Assembly: GCA_016745035.1 (NCBI GenBank)
Contig: JADGDE010000009.1
Location: forward strand, 62,001-126,000
Source of the DNA: Thiotrichales bacterium
GTDB lineage: Bacteria > Pseudomonadota > Gammaproteobacteria > Beggiatoales > Beggiatoaceae
Length of the DNA: 64,000 nucleotides
Direction of reading: 5' to 3'
Each line of letters begins with the position of its first letter. Position 1 is the first letter of the stretch. The notes under the pieces are model-generated. The model was not told where the DNA came from and did no database searches. It saw only the letters and a list, made by a program, of their open reading frames with translations. A program made the position numbers and the translations under genes. Below, piece after piece: positions 30,522 to 40,577 of this stretch.

Positions 30522-31526
30522 ATGTTGAAAAAAGTCTCTCTTATCTTTTCTTTATTGTTATTAACAGTAAACGTCATTGCCAGCGATTATTATCAAGTAC
30601 AAGTCGATGTCGCTGATAACAGCGCCGCTAGCCGCTTACAGGTCTTGAGCAAAGCTTTTAATCAAGTGTTGATCAAAGCGGCTGGCACACGCAAAGTCTT
30701 ACAAGCCAATCCACAAGCACATATCAGCGATACCGAAATTCAAAACAGTTTAGAGAGTTATAGCTACGCCCAGCAAGGCCCCCGTTTGCTGCTGCAATGC
30801 CATTTTCAAGCAGCGACTGTCAATCGCGTACTGAATAAACTGAATATTCCCGTATGGACAAAAAATCGCCCGCAAGTATTGGCATGGTTATATTTAGCAC
30901 CAGAGGGCATTGTTAGCGAGTTGACTCCGAAAGCACAAGCGACATTACAACAACAAGCCCGGCAGCGGGGTTTGGATTTATTAATGCCGCTGTTGGATTT
31001 GGAAGATAGACAACACATCAATGCGGAACAAGTCGCGAAGCCAGATCGAGAAGCGTTGATTAAAGCCTCTCAGCGTTATCGTCCCAATGTGATTTTAAAT
31101 GCCCATATTCGTCCTCAAGCTGGGCAATTCAGCGGCACATGGCATATTTATGTTGGCAAAGAAGACATCACCTGGACAAAAGCTTATCCCAGTGTTGGAT
31201 TGTTGCTTAAAGACAGTATCCATATTATTACCGATACTTTGGCCAGCCGTTATAGCACTCCTGCAAATCAAACTAGCCAGAGTAACAGCATTGTAATTAA
31301 AGGTATTTACAATCTTAAAGACTATGTCGCTTTGCAAAAATTCTTACAAAGCCGGGCTGAAATCAGCCAAGTGCAAATTACACAAGCCAAGGGCGATAGT
31401 TTAAGCATCGAACTCAACACCGCTGGCGGGCAAACCGGTCTTGCACGGGTTTTGCGTGCGGGAGGCTTGCGGGCTGTATCTACCCCGTCTAACGATCAGC
31501 GCCCCCATTATCAATGGCAACCTTAA
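30522..31526 (+). CDS. DUF2066 exported protein
   Basis: A 334-residue protein with signal peptide (MLKKVSLIFSLLLLTVNVIA). The sequence YYQVQVDVADNSAASRLQVL, then FNQVLIKAAGTRKVL, then PRLLLQCHF and VLAWLYLAPEG, matches the DUF2066 family found in many gammaproteobacteria. The function is unknown. Its stop directly abuts the start of ybgC, so it appears to open the Tol operon here. Confidence 0.8.
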   Translation: MLKKVSLIFSLLLLTVNVIASDYYQVQVDVADNSAASRLQVLSKAFNQVLIKAAGTRKVLQANPQAHISDTEIQNSLESYSYAQQGPRLLLQCHFQAATVNRVLNKLNIPVWTKNRPQVLAWLYLAPEGIVSELTPKAQATLQQQARQRGLDLLMPLLDLEDRQHINAEQVAKPDREALIKASQRYRPNVILNAHIRPQAGQFSGTWHIYVGKEDITWTKAYPSVGLLLKDSIHIITDTLASRYSTPANQTSQSNSIVIKGIYNLKDYVALQKFLQSRAEISQVQITQAKGDSLSIELNTAGGQTGLARVLRAGGLRAVSTPSNDQRPHYQWQP

Positions 31527-31931
31527 ATGAAATCTTTTGCTTGGCCTATTCGAGTTTACTACGAAGACACCGATGCCGGTAATGTGGTCTATCATGCCAA
31601 TTATTTACATTTTTTTGAGAGAGCGCGTACCGAATGGCTGCGGGCTTTAGGTTTTGAACAAGACCAGTTACGAGCGCAGCAACAAAGCTTATTTGTGGTG
31701 CGGCAACTCCATATTGACTATTTGCAATCAGCGTATTTTAATCAATTACTCAATTGCGAAACCAGCCTAACCCACTTGGGAAAAGCCAGTTTTTCGGTAC
31801 GACAAAACCTATATCATAACGAACGATTACTCTGTCAGTTGGATGCAAAAATTGTCTGTATTCATGACCAACATCGCCGCCCTTGTGCGATCCCCGCTAA
31901 TGTGCTTGAGGAACTCAATACATGGCTGTAG
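31527..31931 (+). CDS. ybgC: Tol-Pal associated acyl-CoA thioesterase YbgC
   Basis: This 134-residue hot-dog fold thioesterase has the standard start RVYYEDTDAGNVVYHANYLH, where the Asp in TDAGNVVYH is catalytic, followed by FFERARTEWLR. YbgC sits first in most tol-pal operons and acts on acyl-CoA or acyl-ACP near the membrane. The next gene (tolQ) overlaps its end by 10 bases. Confidence 0.95.
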   Translation: MKSFAWPIRVYYEDTDAGNVVYHANYLHFFERARTEWLRALGFEQDQLRAQQQSLFVVRQLHIDYLQSAYFNQLLNCETSLTHLGKASFSVRQNLYHNERLLCQLDAKIVCIHDQHRRPCAIPANVLEELNTWL

Positions 31932-32641
31932 ACCAAATTATTCAATCTTTACTTGATGCCAGTTTATTAGTACAACTGGTGATGTTGTTATTATTATTCA
32001 TTTCTATTTATGCGTGGTTGCTGATTATTCGCCATAGCTTTATTTTGCGCAAAGCCAATCGGGCGGCAGAGCGCTTTGAAAAACATTTTTGGCAAGGGCG
32101 CGACCTTAATAGTTTATATCAACAAATTAACGGCTATCAGCACAAAGCCCACGGCATGGAAACCTTGTTTGAAACCGGTTACACCACTTTTATCCGCTTA
32201 CAAAAGGCGAAAAAAGACGTAGCGCACACCGATGTGGTCAACAGCGTTCAAAGGGCGATGCAAGCGCGCCTGTTGCGTGAGAGCGGGCAACTCGAAGCCA
32301 GTTTGCCGACCTTGGCGACCATTGGCTCAGTCTCGCCTTATATCGGCTTGTTTGGTACAGTTTTTGGAATTATTAACGCCTTTTACGCCCTTGGCAATAT
32401 TGAACAAGCCACCTTGGCGATGGTCGCCCCCGGGATTTCTGAGGCCTTGATTGCCACTGCAATGGGCTTGTTTGCTGCAATTCCTGCGGTGATGGCGTAT
32501 AACAATTATATTGACCAAGTCGATAAACTGCTCAATCGCTATGATATTTTTATTGATGAATTTACCGGTCTTTTACAGCGCCATGCGATTCAACGCAGTC
32601 AAAAACCTGAAAAAGACACACAAGAAATCAAGGACGTATAA
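31922..32641 (+). CDS. tolQ: Inner-membrane protein TolQ
   Basis: A 239-residue MotA/ExbB-like protein: one N-terminal span (~15-37), a cytoplasmic loop, and two C-terminal spans with LATIGSVSPYIGLFGTVFGI and GISEALIATAMGLFAAIPAV, the proton-channel helices. It forms the TolQ-TolR motor that energises TolA during cell-envelope constriction. Length and motifs match E. coli TolQ. The stop overlaps the tolR ATG by one base. Confidence 0.95.
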   Translation: MAVDQIIQSLLDASLLVQLVMLLLLFISIYAWLLIIRHSFILRKANRAAERFEKHFWQGRDLNSLYQQINGYQHKAHGMETLFETGYTTFIRLQKAKKDVAHTDVVNSVQRAMQARLLRESGQLEASLPTLATIGSVSPYIGLFGTVFGIINAFYALGNIEQATLAMVAPGISEALIATAMGLFAAIPAVMAYNNYIDQVDKLLNRYDIFIDEFTGLLQRHAIQRSQKPEKDTQEIKDV

Positions 32642-33075
32642 TGCCCCGCCGCCGCAGGCAAAGACGAATTATTAACCAAATGAACGTCGTTCCTTATATT
32701 GACGTGATGTTGGTGCTGTTGATCATTTTTATGATCGCCTCGCCAATGCTCGATAGAGCGCAAGGCATCAAAGTCGAACTGCCCGAAGTCGCCGCCGACC
32801 CTGTGCCTGAAACCGCCAATCAACTGCCGATTTTAATCAAAGTCACCGCAGGCGGTGAGTTTTTACTCAGTGATGATGTAGGCATTGACCAAGCCTTAAG
32901 TTTAGTCGCACTTGCCCCACGGGTATTGGCGATTGCACAAAAGCAACCAACGCGCCCCATCGTTATCGGTGGCGATAAAGCCGTTGCTTATGGCGAGGTA
33001 GCCAAACTCATCGGTTTTCTCAAAGGTCGTGGGGTGAATGTCCACCTGATGACCCAAGCTCCGGCGGGCGAATAA
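32641..33075 (+). CDS. tolR: Inner-membrane protein TolR
   Basis: A 144-residue ExbD/TolR protein: NQMNVVPYIDVMLVLLIIFM holds the single span with the conserved proton-carrying Asp (PYIDV). A periplasmic domain with VELPEVAADPVPE and VIGGDKAVAYGEVAKLIG follows. It works with TolQ in proton-driven energisation of TolA. Confidence 0.95.
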   Translation: MPRRRRQRRIINQMNVVPYIDVMLVLLIIFMIASPMLDRAQGIKVELPEVAADPVPETANQLPILIKVTAGGEFLLSDDVGIDQALSLVALAPRVLAIAQKQPTRPIVIGGDKAVAYGEVAKLIGFLKGRGVNVHLMTQAPAGE

Positions 33076-33076
33076 G

Positions 33077-34531
33077 ATGCGTCCTTGGCTGTTAAATACA
33101 CTCGCTTTCATCCTCTCAATTCTTTTACATGGGCTATTATTTTGGCTACTTTTGTGGGGCAATAATAACAGTTTACATTTAAGCAATAACTGCACGGATA
33201 ACAATCCCAACTATATCCCCGCCGAAACCATTTCTGCCGAGGTGATAGAACAAGCGTTTGAAAGCTATGAAAGCCAGCGTGATGCCGAAGCTGAAGCCTT
33301 AGCCTCGGAGCAAGCTGCTCTTGAACAACAACAAAACCGATTAGCAGAAGCCGCCCAACAACAAGCCTTAGAACAAGCGGCACAAGAAGCTGAACTGCAA
33401 GCGGTACAACAACAACTCGAACAGCAACAACAAACCAGCCAACAACAGTTGGCGTTGTTGGATCAACAACAAAACAATTTAGATAAAACTCAAGAAAGTT
33501 TGGCTCAAGAACGCGAACAATTACAGCAACAGCAACAAGCTTTAGCAACAGAAAAACAGCAACAAGAAAGTGAACAGCAAGCACTTGCCGCTGCTAAATT
33601 AGCCTTAGAACAAGCCAAGCTCGATTTGGAAAAACAGCAGTTACTGCTGGCAAAGCAGCAAGCAAATGATGCCAAACAAGCTGCTGAAGTAGAAAAACAA
33701 AAAGCCGAGGAAAGTAAGCGCCAAGCTGATGAAGCCAAACGTATCGCCGAAGAAAAGCGCCAAGCCGCAGAAACAGAACAACAAAAAGCCAAACAAGCAC
33801 AGCGCCAAGTTGCGGAAGAAAAACGTAAAGCAGAAACTGAGCGCAAAGCTGAAGAAAAACGTAAGGCAGATGCCAAACGTAAAGCTGAGGAAAAACGTAA
33901 GGCAGATGCCAAGCGTAAAGCTGAGGAAAAACGTAAGGCGGATGCTAAGCGTAAAGCTGAGGAAAAACGTAAGGCAGATGCCAAGCGTAAAGCCGAGGAA
34001 AAACGCAAGGCAGAGGCGAAACGAAAAGCTGAGGAAAAACGCAAGGCAGAAGCAAAGCGTAAAGCTGAAAAAAAACGCAAGGCAGAGGCTAAGCGTAAAG
34101 CCGCAGCAGAGGCAGCGCGCAAAGCGGAAGCAGATCGCATCGCTGCCGCTGAATTACGCGAACAACAACAAGCCCAAATTTCCCGTGATAACCGCGAAAT
34201 TAACCGCAAAATGGCAATGATTAACAGCAAAGTTAAGCGCAACTGGCTACGTCCCTCTGGTAGCAGTGCCGATCTCTCTTGCCAGATTGAAATTCGCACT
34301 ATTCCTGGTGGTTATATCGGCAGTGTCCGGGTTTTACGCAGCAGCGGACAACGCGCTTTTGATGATGCTGCCAAAGCTGCTATTCACAAATCTGAACCCT
34401 TACCTGTGCCGGATAAAACCTATCTCTATGAAGGCCGACGAGCTGATAGCACGGTCTATGATAAAGATGGCTTCCGTGTGTTAGTTTTAAATTTCTCCAG
34501 CGATGCCAGCGGTAATCTGCGTTTGCGCTAA
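33077..34531 (+). CDS. tolA: TolA with an expanded KAEEKRKAD repeat region
   Basis: A 484-residue protein, longer than E. coli TolA (421). It has an N-terminal membrane anchor (~9-28), a very long helical domain II, and a C-terminal TonB-like domain III (VKRNWLRPSGSSADLSCQIE onward, with GYIGSVRVLRSSGQRAFDDA). Domain II includes Gln-rich coiled coil and then tandem copies of a 12-residue unit, KRKAEEKRKADA, at about 255-345. The repeats are near-identical in DNA too, hinting at recent expansion. TolA bridges the periplasm to outer-membrane partners. Confidence 0.93.
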   Translation: MRPWLLNTLAFILSILLHGLLFWLLLWGNNNSLHLSNNCTDNNPNYIPAETISAEVIEQAFESYESQRDAEAEALASEQAALEQQQNRLAEAAQQQALEQAAQEAELQAVQQQLEQQQQTSQQQLALLDQQQNNLDKTQESLAQEREQLQQQQQALATEKQQQESEQQALAAAKLALEQAKLDLEKQQLLLAKQQANDAKQAAEVEKQKAEESKRQADEAKRIAEEKRQAAETEQQKAKQAQRQVAEEKRKAETERKAEEKRKADAKRKAEEKRKADAKRKAEEKRKADAKRKAEEKRKADAKRKAEEKRKAEAKRKAEEKRKAEAKRKAEKKRKAEAKRKAAAEAARKAEADRIAAAELREQQQAQISRDNREINRKMAMINSKVKRNWLRPSGSSADLSCQIEIRTIPGGYIGSVRVLRSSGQRAFDDAAKAAIHKSEPLPVPDKTYLYEGRRADSTVYDKDGFRVLVLNFSSDASGNLRLR

Positions 34532-36789
34532 TGCTTAAACCCTCAGTACCCGTCTTATTGCTTGTTTTTCTTGGACTGTGCGTGGGATTTGTTTGGCAAT
34601 TTTTTTTGCAAATACCCCCACCTGCCACAGTACAACCCATCGACCCTGCAATAACGCACGCTAATCAACAACGGCAATTTACCCAAAGTTTAATGCGCAG
34701 TGCCTTTAAGCCCGAAGCTTATGTAAAGGCGAATTTTGCCGCTATTTATCAAGCGGCACTAAGCCAGATCGAAGTGGCTTACTATCCAGACCATCGGGCA
34801 CACATTACCAGTATCAGCTTTAGCCCTGATGGGCAACACATTGCCAGTGCTGATGCTGAGGGCAACTTACATATGTATCCTAGCCGTACCGCTGGTGCAG
34901 CCCAACAATGGCAGATGGATAAAAACCCCATTTATCAGCTTGAGTTTAATCCCAAGGGCGAACAGCTACTGACCCTTAGCCAAGGTGGTATTTTGCGCTT
35001 GTGGCGTTTGGCAGATGGGCAAGCTAAAACATTGGCATATGGTCATCACCTTGCCCATTTTCATCCCAACGGCGATTATATAATCAGTGTCAACGATACG
35101 GGTTTTCATCTATGGCATCGTCATGGCGAACATTTAGGGCAGTATCCCAGCCAAATAGCGGTACATTTTTTTGATTTTTCCCCTCAAGGCGATAAATTGC
35201 TTAGCCTCGGCAATGACAAGCATATTCGGGTTTGGCAAATGATGCGCTTATCACAACAAACCGTTACCCTGCGCTTGCAAAATTTACTCAAAGGACATAA
35301 TGCCACGGTTAATCATGCAAGATTTGATGAGTCGGGCAATTATCTCCTCAGTGGTGCTGACGATGCGCGGGTATTATTTTGGAATCTGCATAATGGTGGA
35401 CAGTTATTACAATTAGATGCGCCCAGCCCTGTTTTACAAGTGGGCTTACGCCCCGACAAAAAAGGTTTTTTTGCCCGCAGTAGCCATTTACAAGTGTGGC
35501 AGCAACAAGGAAAAATGCTGGCACAACAACCTCTTAAAGAAAGCATTGCTTTATATTCAGATAGTGCCAAGCAACTCTTATCTTTACAAAAAAATGCCTC
35601 GCTTCAGCGTTGGTCATTGCCCTATTTACACAGCCAGCAACTTCATCTACCCTCTCCTTTGCTTAGCAGTGATTATCATGCAAAATCAGGCTTATTACTC
35701 AGCCATGATGGCGAGCGGGTGCATTTATGGCAAACCCGGTCAAACTTACAATTAAATAATAAAGCACAGCAAGTTCACGCTATAGCGCTTAGCCCAGATA
35801 ACGATTGGATCGCACTTGCCAGCGAAACCGAGGGTGTATGGTTACAACATCGCCAAGGCGAGCAAGATGCCATTCAGCTTTACCGCGATGCTGCGCCAGT
35901 CTATAGCCTTTTGTTTAGCCCGGATGGTGAATATTTATTTTATGGTACGCAAGCGCAAAAAATTGAAATGTGGCGTTGGCGTGACGCTAAGCATATAAAA
36001 ACTTTACATGGACAACAAAATGCTATCGTTGATTTACAATTGCGTCCTGATGGACAGCAGTTTTTTAGCCGTAGTCTTGATCATGATATGGTGCTTTGGT
36101 CAATCACAGGTGAACAACAAGCGTATATTCCCCCGCAATCAGCCTATTTACAAACCAGCCTTTATCTAGCTGATAGCCAACAACTTTGCGGTCTTTATAA
36201 TCACAAAAAACAGAAAAACTATCGGCTTATGTGTTGGGGTACTTTGGGTAAAGCACAGCAACATTTATCGTTCGATAGTGCTTTAACACAAGCCAGTGCT
36301 GCGCCAGATCATGGTTTAGTCGTTGACACAGAAGCAGGCGCGGTATACCGCTATCAAGCTAGCACTGGCTTAGAAAAATTATGGCAACAATCAAGCGCCA
36401 TAACAGCACTGCATTACAGTCCTGATAAGCGTTATCTATTCAGTGCCGCTTTGGATGGTAATGCTCGACTATGGGATGCCAGCACTCAAACACAGGTGTA
36501 TCAATGGCAAAAATCATCGAGCTGGGTAGAGCAAGCTCAATTTAGCCCTGATAGTCGTCATTTATGGTTGCATGACTATCAGGGCAATAATCAGCTATGG
36601 CAGCTAAACCCACAGGTTTTACAACTAACATGGCAAAGCTCAGCATTGGATCAAATCGTGTTTAGCGATGATAAAATTTATTTAAATCAAACTGATCACG
36701 TTGTTGCGTTAAATAGACTCAACACAGCCGTTGCACTCAAAGCTTATGCACAAAACCGTTTGCCTAGGCGCTTAGGTATCGCTAAATAA
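34531..36789 (+). CDS. Membrane-anchored WD40 repeat protein in the TolB position
   Basis: This 752-residue protein has an N-terminal membrane segment (VPVLLLVFLGLCVGFVWQFF) and a periplasmic region made of WD40 blades. Repeated signatures include HITSISFSPDGQHIASADAE, HNATVNHARFDESGNYLLSG, PVYSLLFSPDGEYLFYG and AITALHYSPDKRYLFSAALD. At least 10 blades suggest two propellers. Its ATG overlaps the tolA stop by one base, so it belongs to this operon where tolB normally lies. It lacks TolB's own motifs, and no pal or cpoB follows. It may replace or supplement TolB. Confidence 0.85.
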   Translation: MLKPSVPVLLLVFLGLCVGFVWQFFLQIPPPATVQPIDPAITHANQQRQFTQSLMRSAFKPEAYVKANFAAIYQAALSQIEVAYYPDHRAHITSISFSPDGQHIASADAEGNLHMYPSRTAGAAQQWQMDKNPIYQLEFNPKGEQLLTLSQGGILRLWRLADGQAKTLAYGHHLAHFHPNGDYIISVNDTGFHLWHRHGEHLGQYPSQIAVHFFDFSPQGDKLLSLGNDKHIRVWQMMRLSQQTVTLRLQNLLKGHNATVNHARFDESGNYLLSGADDARVLFWNLHNGGQLLQLDAPSPVLQVGLRPDKKGFFARSSHLQVWQQQGKMLAQQPLKESIALYSDSAKQLLSLQKNASLQRWSLPYLHSQQLHLPSPLLSSDYHAKSGLLLSHDGERVHLWQTRSNLQLNNKAQQVHAIALSPDNDWIALASETEGVWLQHRQGEQDAIQLYRDAAPVYSLLFSPDGEYLFYGTQAQKIEMWRWRDAKHIKTLHGQQNAIVDLQLRPDGQQFFSRSLDHDMVLWSITGEQQAYIPPQSAYLQTSLYLADSQQLCGLYNHKKQKNYRLMCWGTLGKAQQHLSFDSALTQASAAPDHGLVVDTEAGAVYRYQASTGLEKLWQQSSAITALHYSPDKRYLFSAALDGNARLWDASTQTQVYQWQKSSSWVEQAQFSPDSRHLWLHDYQGNNQLWQLNPQVLQLTWQSSALDQIVFSDDKIYLNQTDHVVALNRLNTAVALKAYAQNRLPRRLGIAK

Positions 36790-36850
36790 TTCCCTGATAT
36801 TGCTTATTTAATGCTAAAATGCCCCGTCGTTTAGCTGCCGGATGTCGATA

Positions 36851-37429
36851 ATGGATTATGTGCTCATCTTCATCAGTACCGTACTGGTTAACAATTTCGT
36901 TCTAACCCGCTTTTTAGGCTTATGCCCGTTTATGAGCGTCTCGACGCGCTTGGAAACCGCCACAGGCATGGCGCTGGCGACCACCTTTGTCCTCACCATC
37001 TCCTCGATTTGCAGTTATTTGGTCAACACCTATATTCTCCTGCCCTTAGACTTGGGCTTTATGCGCACCATCAGTTTTATTCTTGTCATTGCGGTGGTGG
37101 TGCAATTCACCGAAGCCGTGGTACATAAAACCAGCCCCTTATTACATCAAATTCTCGGCATTTTCTTGCCGCTGATTACTACCAATTGCGCGGTCTTAGG
37201 TGTGGCGCTACTTAATGTCCAAGAGAGCCACAATTTACTCGCCTCGGCGGTGTTTGGTTTTGGCGCGGCCGTGGGCTTTTCTTTGGTACTGATTTTATTT
37301 GCCGCCATGCGCGAACGCATCGAAGTTGCCGATGTCCCTAAGGCGTTTCAAGGTGCGCCGATTAACTTAATTAATGCCGGGCTGATGGCTATTGCCTTTA
37401 TGGGCTTTGCTGGTTTGGTCAAAGGATAA
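36851..37429 (+). CDS. rnfA: Electron transport complex subunit RnfA
   Basis: A 192-residue integral membrane protein; the start [19 protein letters not shown] aligns with E. coli RsxA and has GGATG six bases upstream, so it is preferred over the ATG nine bases earlier. Six spans are visible, with [20 protein letters not shown] and [13 protein letters not shown] (each bearing a cysteine, proposed to hold a 2Fe-2S cluster with RnfE). Part of the Rnf complex that couples ferredoxin/NADH electron transfer to ion movement. Confidence 0.95.
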   Translation: MDYVLIFISTVLVNNFVLTRFLGLCPFMSVSTRLETATGMALATTFVLTISSICSYLVNTYILLPLDLGFMRTISFILVIAVVVQFTEAVVHKTSPLLHQILGIFLPLITTNCAVLGVALLNVQESHNLLASAVFGFGAAVGFSLVLILFAAMRERIEVADVPKAFQGAPINLINAGLMAIAFMGFAGLVKG

Positions 37430-37433
37430 GGTC

Positions 37434-37979
37434 ATGATTGCTGTCATTGTACTGAGTTTTATGGCGCTGAGTTTTGGTCTGTTGTTGGGCTATAGTGCCA
37501 AGCGTTTTAAGGTCGAGGGCAATCCCGTAGTTGACCAAATCAATGATTTATTGCCACAAACCCAATGTGGGCGCTGTGGCTTTCCAGGTTGCCGTCCTTA
37601 TGCCGAGGCGGTTGCTAGTGAAGAAGCGGATTTAAACCAATGCGCCCCTGGTGGCGATGGCGTGATAAAAGCTTTAGCGCAGTTGCTTGACCGCAAGCCC
37701 AAGCCTTTAAATACTGAGTTTGGCGAAGAACAAGCACCAACACTGGCGATTATTAAAGAAGACAGTTGCATTGGTTGCACGCTTTGTATTCAAGCTTGTC
37801 CTGTGGATGCGATTGTGGGGGCGGCCAAACAAATGCACACGGTTATCGCCTCCGAGTGTACCGGTTGCGAATTGTGCGTGCCACCGTGTCCGGTTGATTG
37901 CATTATTATGGAGACCATTCCCGAGCGCATCAGTACCTGGTGTTGGCCGTATCCTGTCAATGAGGGGCTAGAGCGCTAA
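37434..37979 (+). CDS. rnfB: Electron transport complex subunit RnfB
   Basis: A 181-residue protein; the start [20 protein letters not shown] is the membrane anchor and lies 4 bases after rnfA. A cysteine cluster domain ([18 protein letters not shown]) and two ferredoxin-type 4Fe-4S motifs ([24 protein letters not shown]) follow. It receives electrons from or donates them to ferredoxin. The stop overlaps the rnfC start. Confidence 0.95.
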   Translation: MIAVIVLSFMALSFGLLLGYSAKRFKVEGNPVVDQINDLLPQTQCGRCGFPGCRPYAEAVASEEADLNQCAPGGDGVIKALAQLLDRKPKPLNTEFGEEQAPTLAIIKEDSCIGCTLCIQACPVDAIVGAAKQMHTVIASECTGCELCVPPCPVDCIIMETIPERISTWCWPYPVNEGLER

Positions 37980-39490
37980 TGAGAACCTTATGGCAATTTC
38001 CTGGTGGGGTAAAACTCGCTGATAAATATAAACCTTTAGACACCGGGGTCAATAAAATCCCGATTCCACCGCGCTTGGTTGTGCCTTTATCGCAACATAT
38101 CGGCACACCAGCGTTGCCGATAGTCGATGTCGGCGATAAGGTCTTAAAAGGGCAAGTGATAGGGCATTGTGGTGTGCAAGGTTGTGATACCAGCATGGGC
38201 TCTCCCATTCACGCGCCCACTTCCGGCACGATTGCCTCAATAGAAGAGCAGCAAATTCCGCATCCCTCACAATTGGGCATGTGCAGTATTATTATCGACA
38301 CCGACGGCGAAGATCGCTGGCTTGAGGGGTTGGGCGAAGAGCGCAGTTGCGAGAAAATGAGCCCAGAGAAATTGCGGCATATCATAGCCAATGCCGGGAT
38401 TGTTGGTTTGGGCGGTGCAGGATTCCCCGCGCATATGAAATTGCGCCCTGATAAAATCAGTACCTTGATTATTAATGGCATTGAGTGCGAGCCGGAAATT
38501 GCTTGTGATGATGCCCTGATGCAAAGCGATCCCAAGGCTATTGTGATTGGTGCGCGGATTTTAGCTTATGCCCTCAGCGGGATTGAACGCTGTATTATTG
38601 CGGTAGAAGATAATAAACCCGATGCGTATGAAGCCCTAAAAGCAGCTCTGCATTTCAAAGATCCTGATTCTTATTTTATTGCCGCGCACCATGTTGAAGT
38701 GGTGAAAGTGCCAACCCTTTACCCCAGCGGCGGTGAACAACAGTTAATCCGTGTGGTCACAGGCGAAGAAATCTCCCGCCAAGTGTTGCCCTTGGAGTAT
38801 GGCATTGTCGTCCATAATGTCGCTACCACCGCAGCAATTTATCAGGCAGTGAAAAAATCCCGTCCCCTGTTGTCCCGCATTGTTACCGTGACTGGCGATG
38901 CGGTAAAAAAACCGCAAAACTGTGAAGTTTTGCTCGGTACGCCGATGCGTTTTGTTTTGGATGCTTGCGAAACCCGCCACGATCTTAAACGCTTGGTGAT
39001 GGGCGGGCCGATGATGGGCATTGCGCTCTCACACGACCAATTACCCGTCATCAAAACCACCAATTGCTTGATCGCCTCAAATGAAAGTGTAGAGGATATG
39101 CAGCGGATGCCTTGTATTCGCTGTGGACAATGCGAGCAAGTTTGCCCAGCACATTTATTACCACAGCAGCTATATTGGTATGCGCGCAGCAAAGATTTGG
39201 ACAAATCCGATGATTATCACATCATGGATTGCATTGAGTGCGGGGCCTGCGCTTATGTTTGCCCGAGTAAACTGCCTTTGGTGCATTTTTATCGTTATGC
39301 CAAAGGGGCATTACGCCAGCGCAAACAGCAGCAACAACAAGCGGATAAAACTCGGCAACGGCATGAATTTAGAGAGTTTCGTTTGGATCGTGATAAACAA
39401 GAACGCAAAGCCCGTTTGGCAGAAAAACGCGCTGCTTTGAGCAAAAAGCCGAAGCCAAAACCCAAACCTAAAGCCAAGGAACAGGAATAA
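37979..39490 (+). CDS. rnfC: Electron transport complex subunit RnfC
   Basis: A 503-residue cytoplasmic subunit with the NADH/FMN-binding region (GLGGAGFPAHMKL, then NGIECEPEIACDD) and two 4Fe-4S motifs (CIRCGQCEQVCP and CIECGACAYVCP) near 375-425. The C-terminus has a basic/coiled tail ending in KPKPKPKPKAK repeats, shorter than the long repeats of E. coli RnfC. It is the NADH dehydrogenase part of the complex. Confidence 0.95.
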   Translation: MRTLWQFPGGVKLADKYKPLDTGVNKIPIPPRLVVPLSQHIGTPALPIVDVGDKVLKGQVIGHCGVQGCDTSMGSPIHAPTSGTIASIEEQQIPHPSQLGMCSIIIDTDGEDRWLEGLGEERSCEKMSPEKLRHIIANAGIVGLGGAGFPAHMKLRPDKISTLIINGIECEPEIACDDALMQSDPKAIVIGARILAYALSGIERCIIAVEDNKPDAYEALKAALHFKDPDSYFIAAHHVEVVKVPTLYPSGGEQQLIRVVTGEEISRQVLPLEYGIVVHNVATTAAIYQAVKKSRPLLSRIVTVTGDAVKKPQNCEVLLGTPMRFVLDACETRHDLKRLVMGGPMMGIALSHDQLPVIKTTNCLIASNESVEDMQRMPCIRCGQCEQVCPAHLLPQQLYWYARSKDLDKSDDYHIMDCIECGACAYVCPSKLPLVHFYRYAKGALRQRKQQQQQADKTRQRHEFREFRLDRDKQERKARLAEKRAALSKKPKPKPKPKAKEQE

Positions 39491-39494
39491 GCCT

Positions 39495-40547
39495 ATGTAT
39501 GCGACACAACCTGCCCCCTTTATTCACGCACCACAAAATGTCTCTGATTTGATGCGCCAAGTGCTATATGCACTGATTCCTGGCACTTTGGTATATATTT
39601 ACTTCTTTGGCTGGGGCGTATTTTGGCATATCCTCATTGCTGTGGTAACGGCATTGGCAACCGAGGCGCTGATGCTTTGGTTACGCAAACGCCCCATTCG
39701 CCCGTATTTAAGCGATTATAGCGCTGTGCTCACCGGCTGGCTGCTGGCTTTGGCAATTCCACCGCTCGCGCCGTGGTGGATTACCGTCGTCGGTGTGTTG
39801 TTTGCGCTGATTTTTGCCAAGCATCTTTATGGCGGCTTGGGCTTTAACCCTTTTAATCCAGCGATGGTTGGCTTCGCCACTTTGCTGATCTCTTTTCCAG
39901 CAGAAATGACCCATTGGCCAACGTTGCCCAGTATTAGCGGGCATTATTTGAGCTTTGTTGATAGTTTAAGCATTATTCTCACTGAAGCTGCACCTGCGGG
40001 TGTGCATATGGATGCTATCAGCGGTGCAACCCCACTGGATTATATGAAAAATCAGCTGAGTCAATCGATGATGGTTGGCGAAATTAAACAAAATCCTTTG
40101 TTTGGTGATTTTGGCGCGCGTGGTTGGGAATGGATCGGCAATGCCTTTTTACTTGGCGGCTTGTGGCTGTTATGGAAACGGGTGATCAGCTGGCATATTC
40201 CCGTCAGTGTCTTGGGCAGTTTGTTTTTTATCTCTTTGGTGTTTTATTTTATTGACCCCGACACCCATCCCTCGCCTTTATTTCATATATTTAGTGGCGC
40301 AAGTATTTTATGTGCATTTTTTATCGCCACCGACCCGGTCAGCGCAGCGACTAGCCGCATAGGTAAAATTTATTATGGTATCGGTATTGGCGTATTGATT
40401 TATGTGATTCGTACTTGGGGCAGCTACCCCGACGCGATTGCTTTTGCCGTTTTATTGATGAATTTATCTGCACCGATGTTAGATAAACTGACCTTGCCGC
40501 CTGCTTTTGGTGCTAATCAGGACAATAATCAGCAAGGACGTCATTAA
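39495..40547 (+). CDS. rnfD: Electron transport complex subunit RnfD
   Basis: A 350-residue membrane protein with about nine spans. The flavin-attachment motif is visible as AISGATPLD (Thr of SGAT carries FMN, ~178). GLGFNPFNPAMVGFA matches the family. In complete operons rnfG and rnfE follow; here a sensor kinase begins 31 bases downstream instead. Confidence 0.93.
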   Translation: MYATQPAPFIHAPQNVSDLMRQVLYALIPGTLVYIYFFGWGVFWHILIAVVTALATEALMLWLRKRPIRPYLSDYSAVLTGWLLALAIPPLAPWWITVVGVLFALIFAKHLYGGLGFNPFNPAMVGFATLLISFPAEMTHWPTLPSISGHYLSFVDSLSIILTEAAPAGVHMDAISGATPLDYMKNQLSQSMMVGEIKQNPLFGDFGARGWEWIGNAFLLGGLWLLWKRVISWHIPVSVLGSLFFISLVFYFIDPDTHPSPLFHIFSGASILCAFFIATDPVSAATSRIGKIYYGIGIGVLIYVIRTWGSYPDAIAFAVLLMNLSAPMLDKLTLPPAFGANQDNNQQGRH

Positions 40548-40577
40548 CGTTAGTACAAACTGAGATTGGGAAGTCTG

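Noticed and set aside
33505..34299. Long minus-strand Ala/Ser/Leu frame opposite TolA
   Set aside because: Antisense shadow of the Lys/Glu/Ala repeats of tolA.
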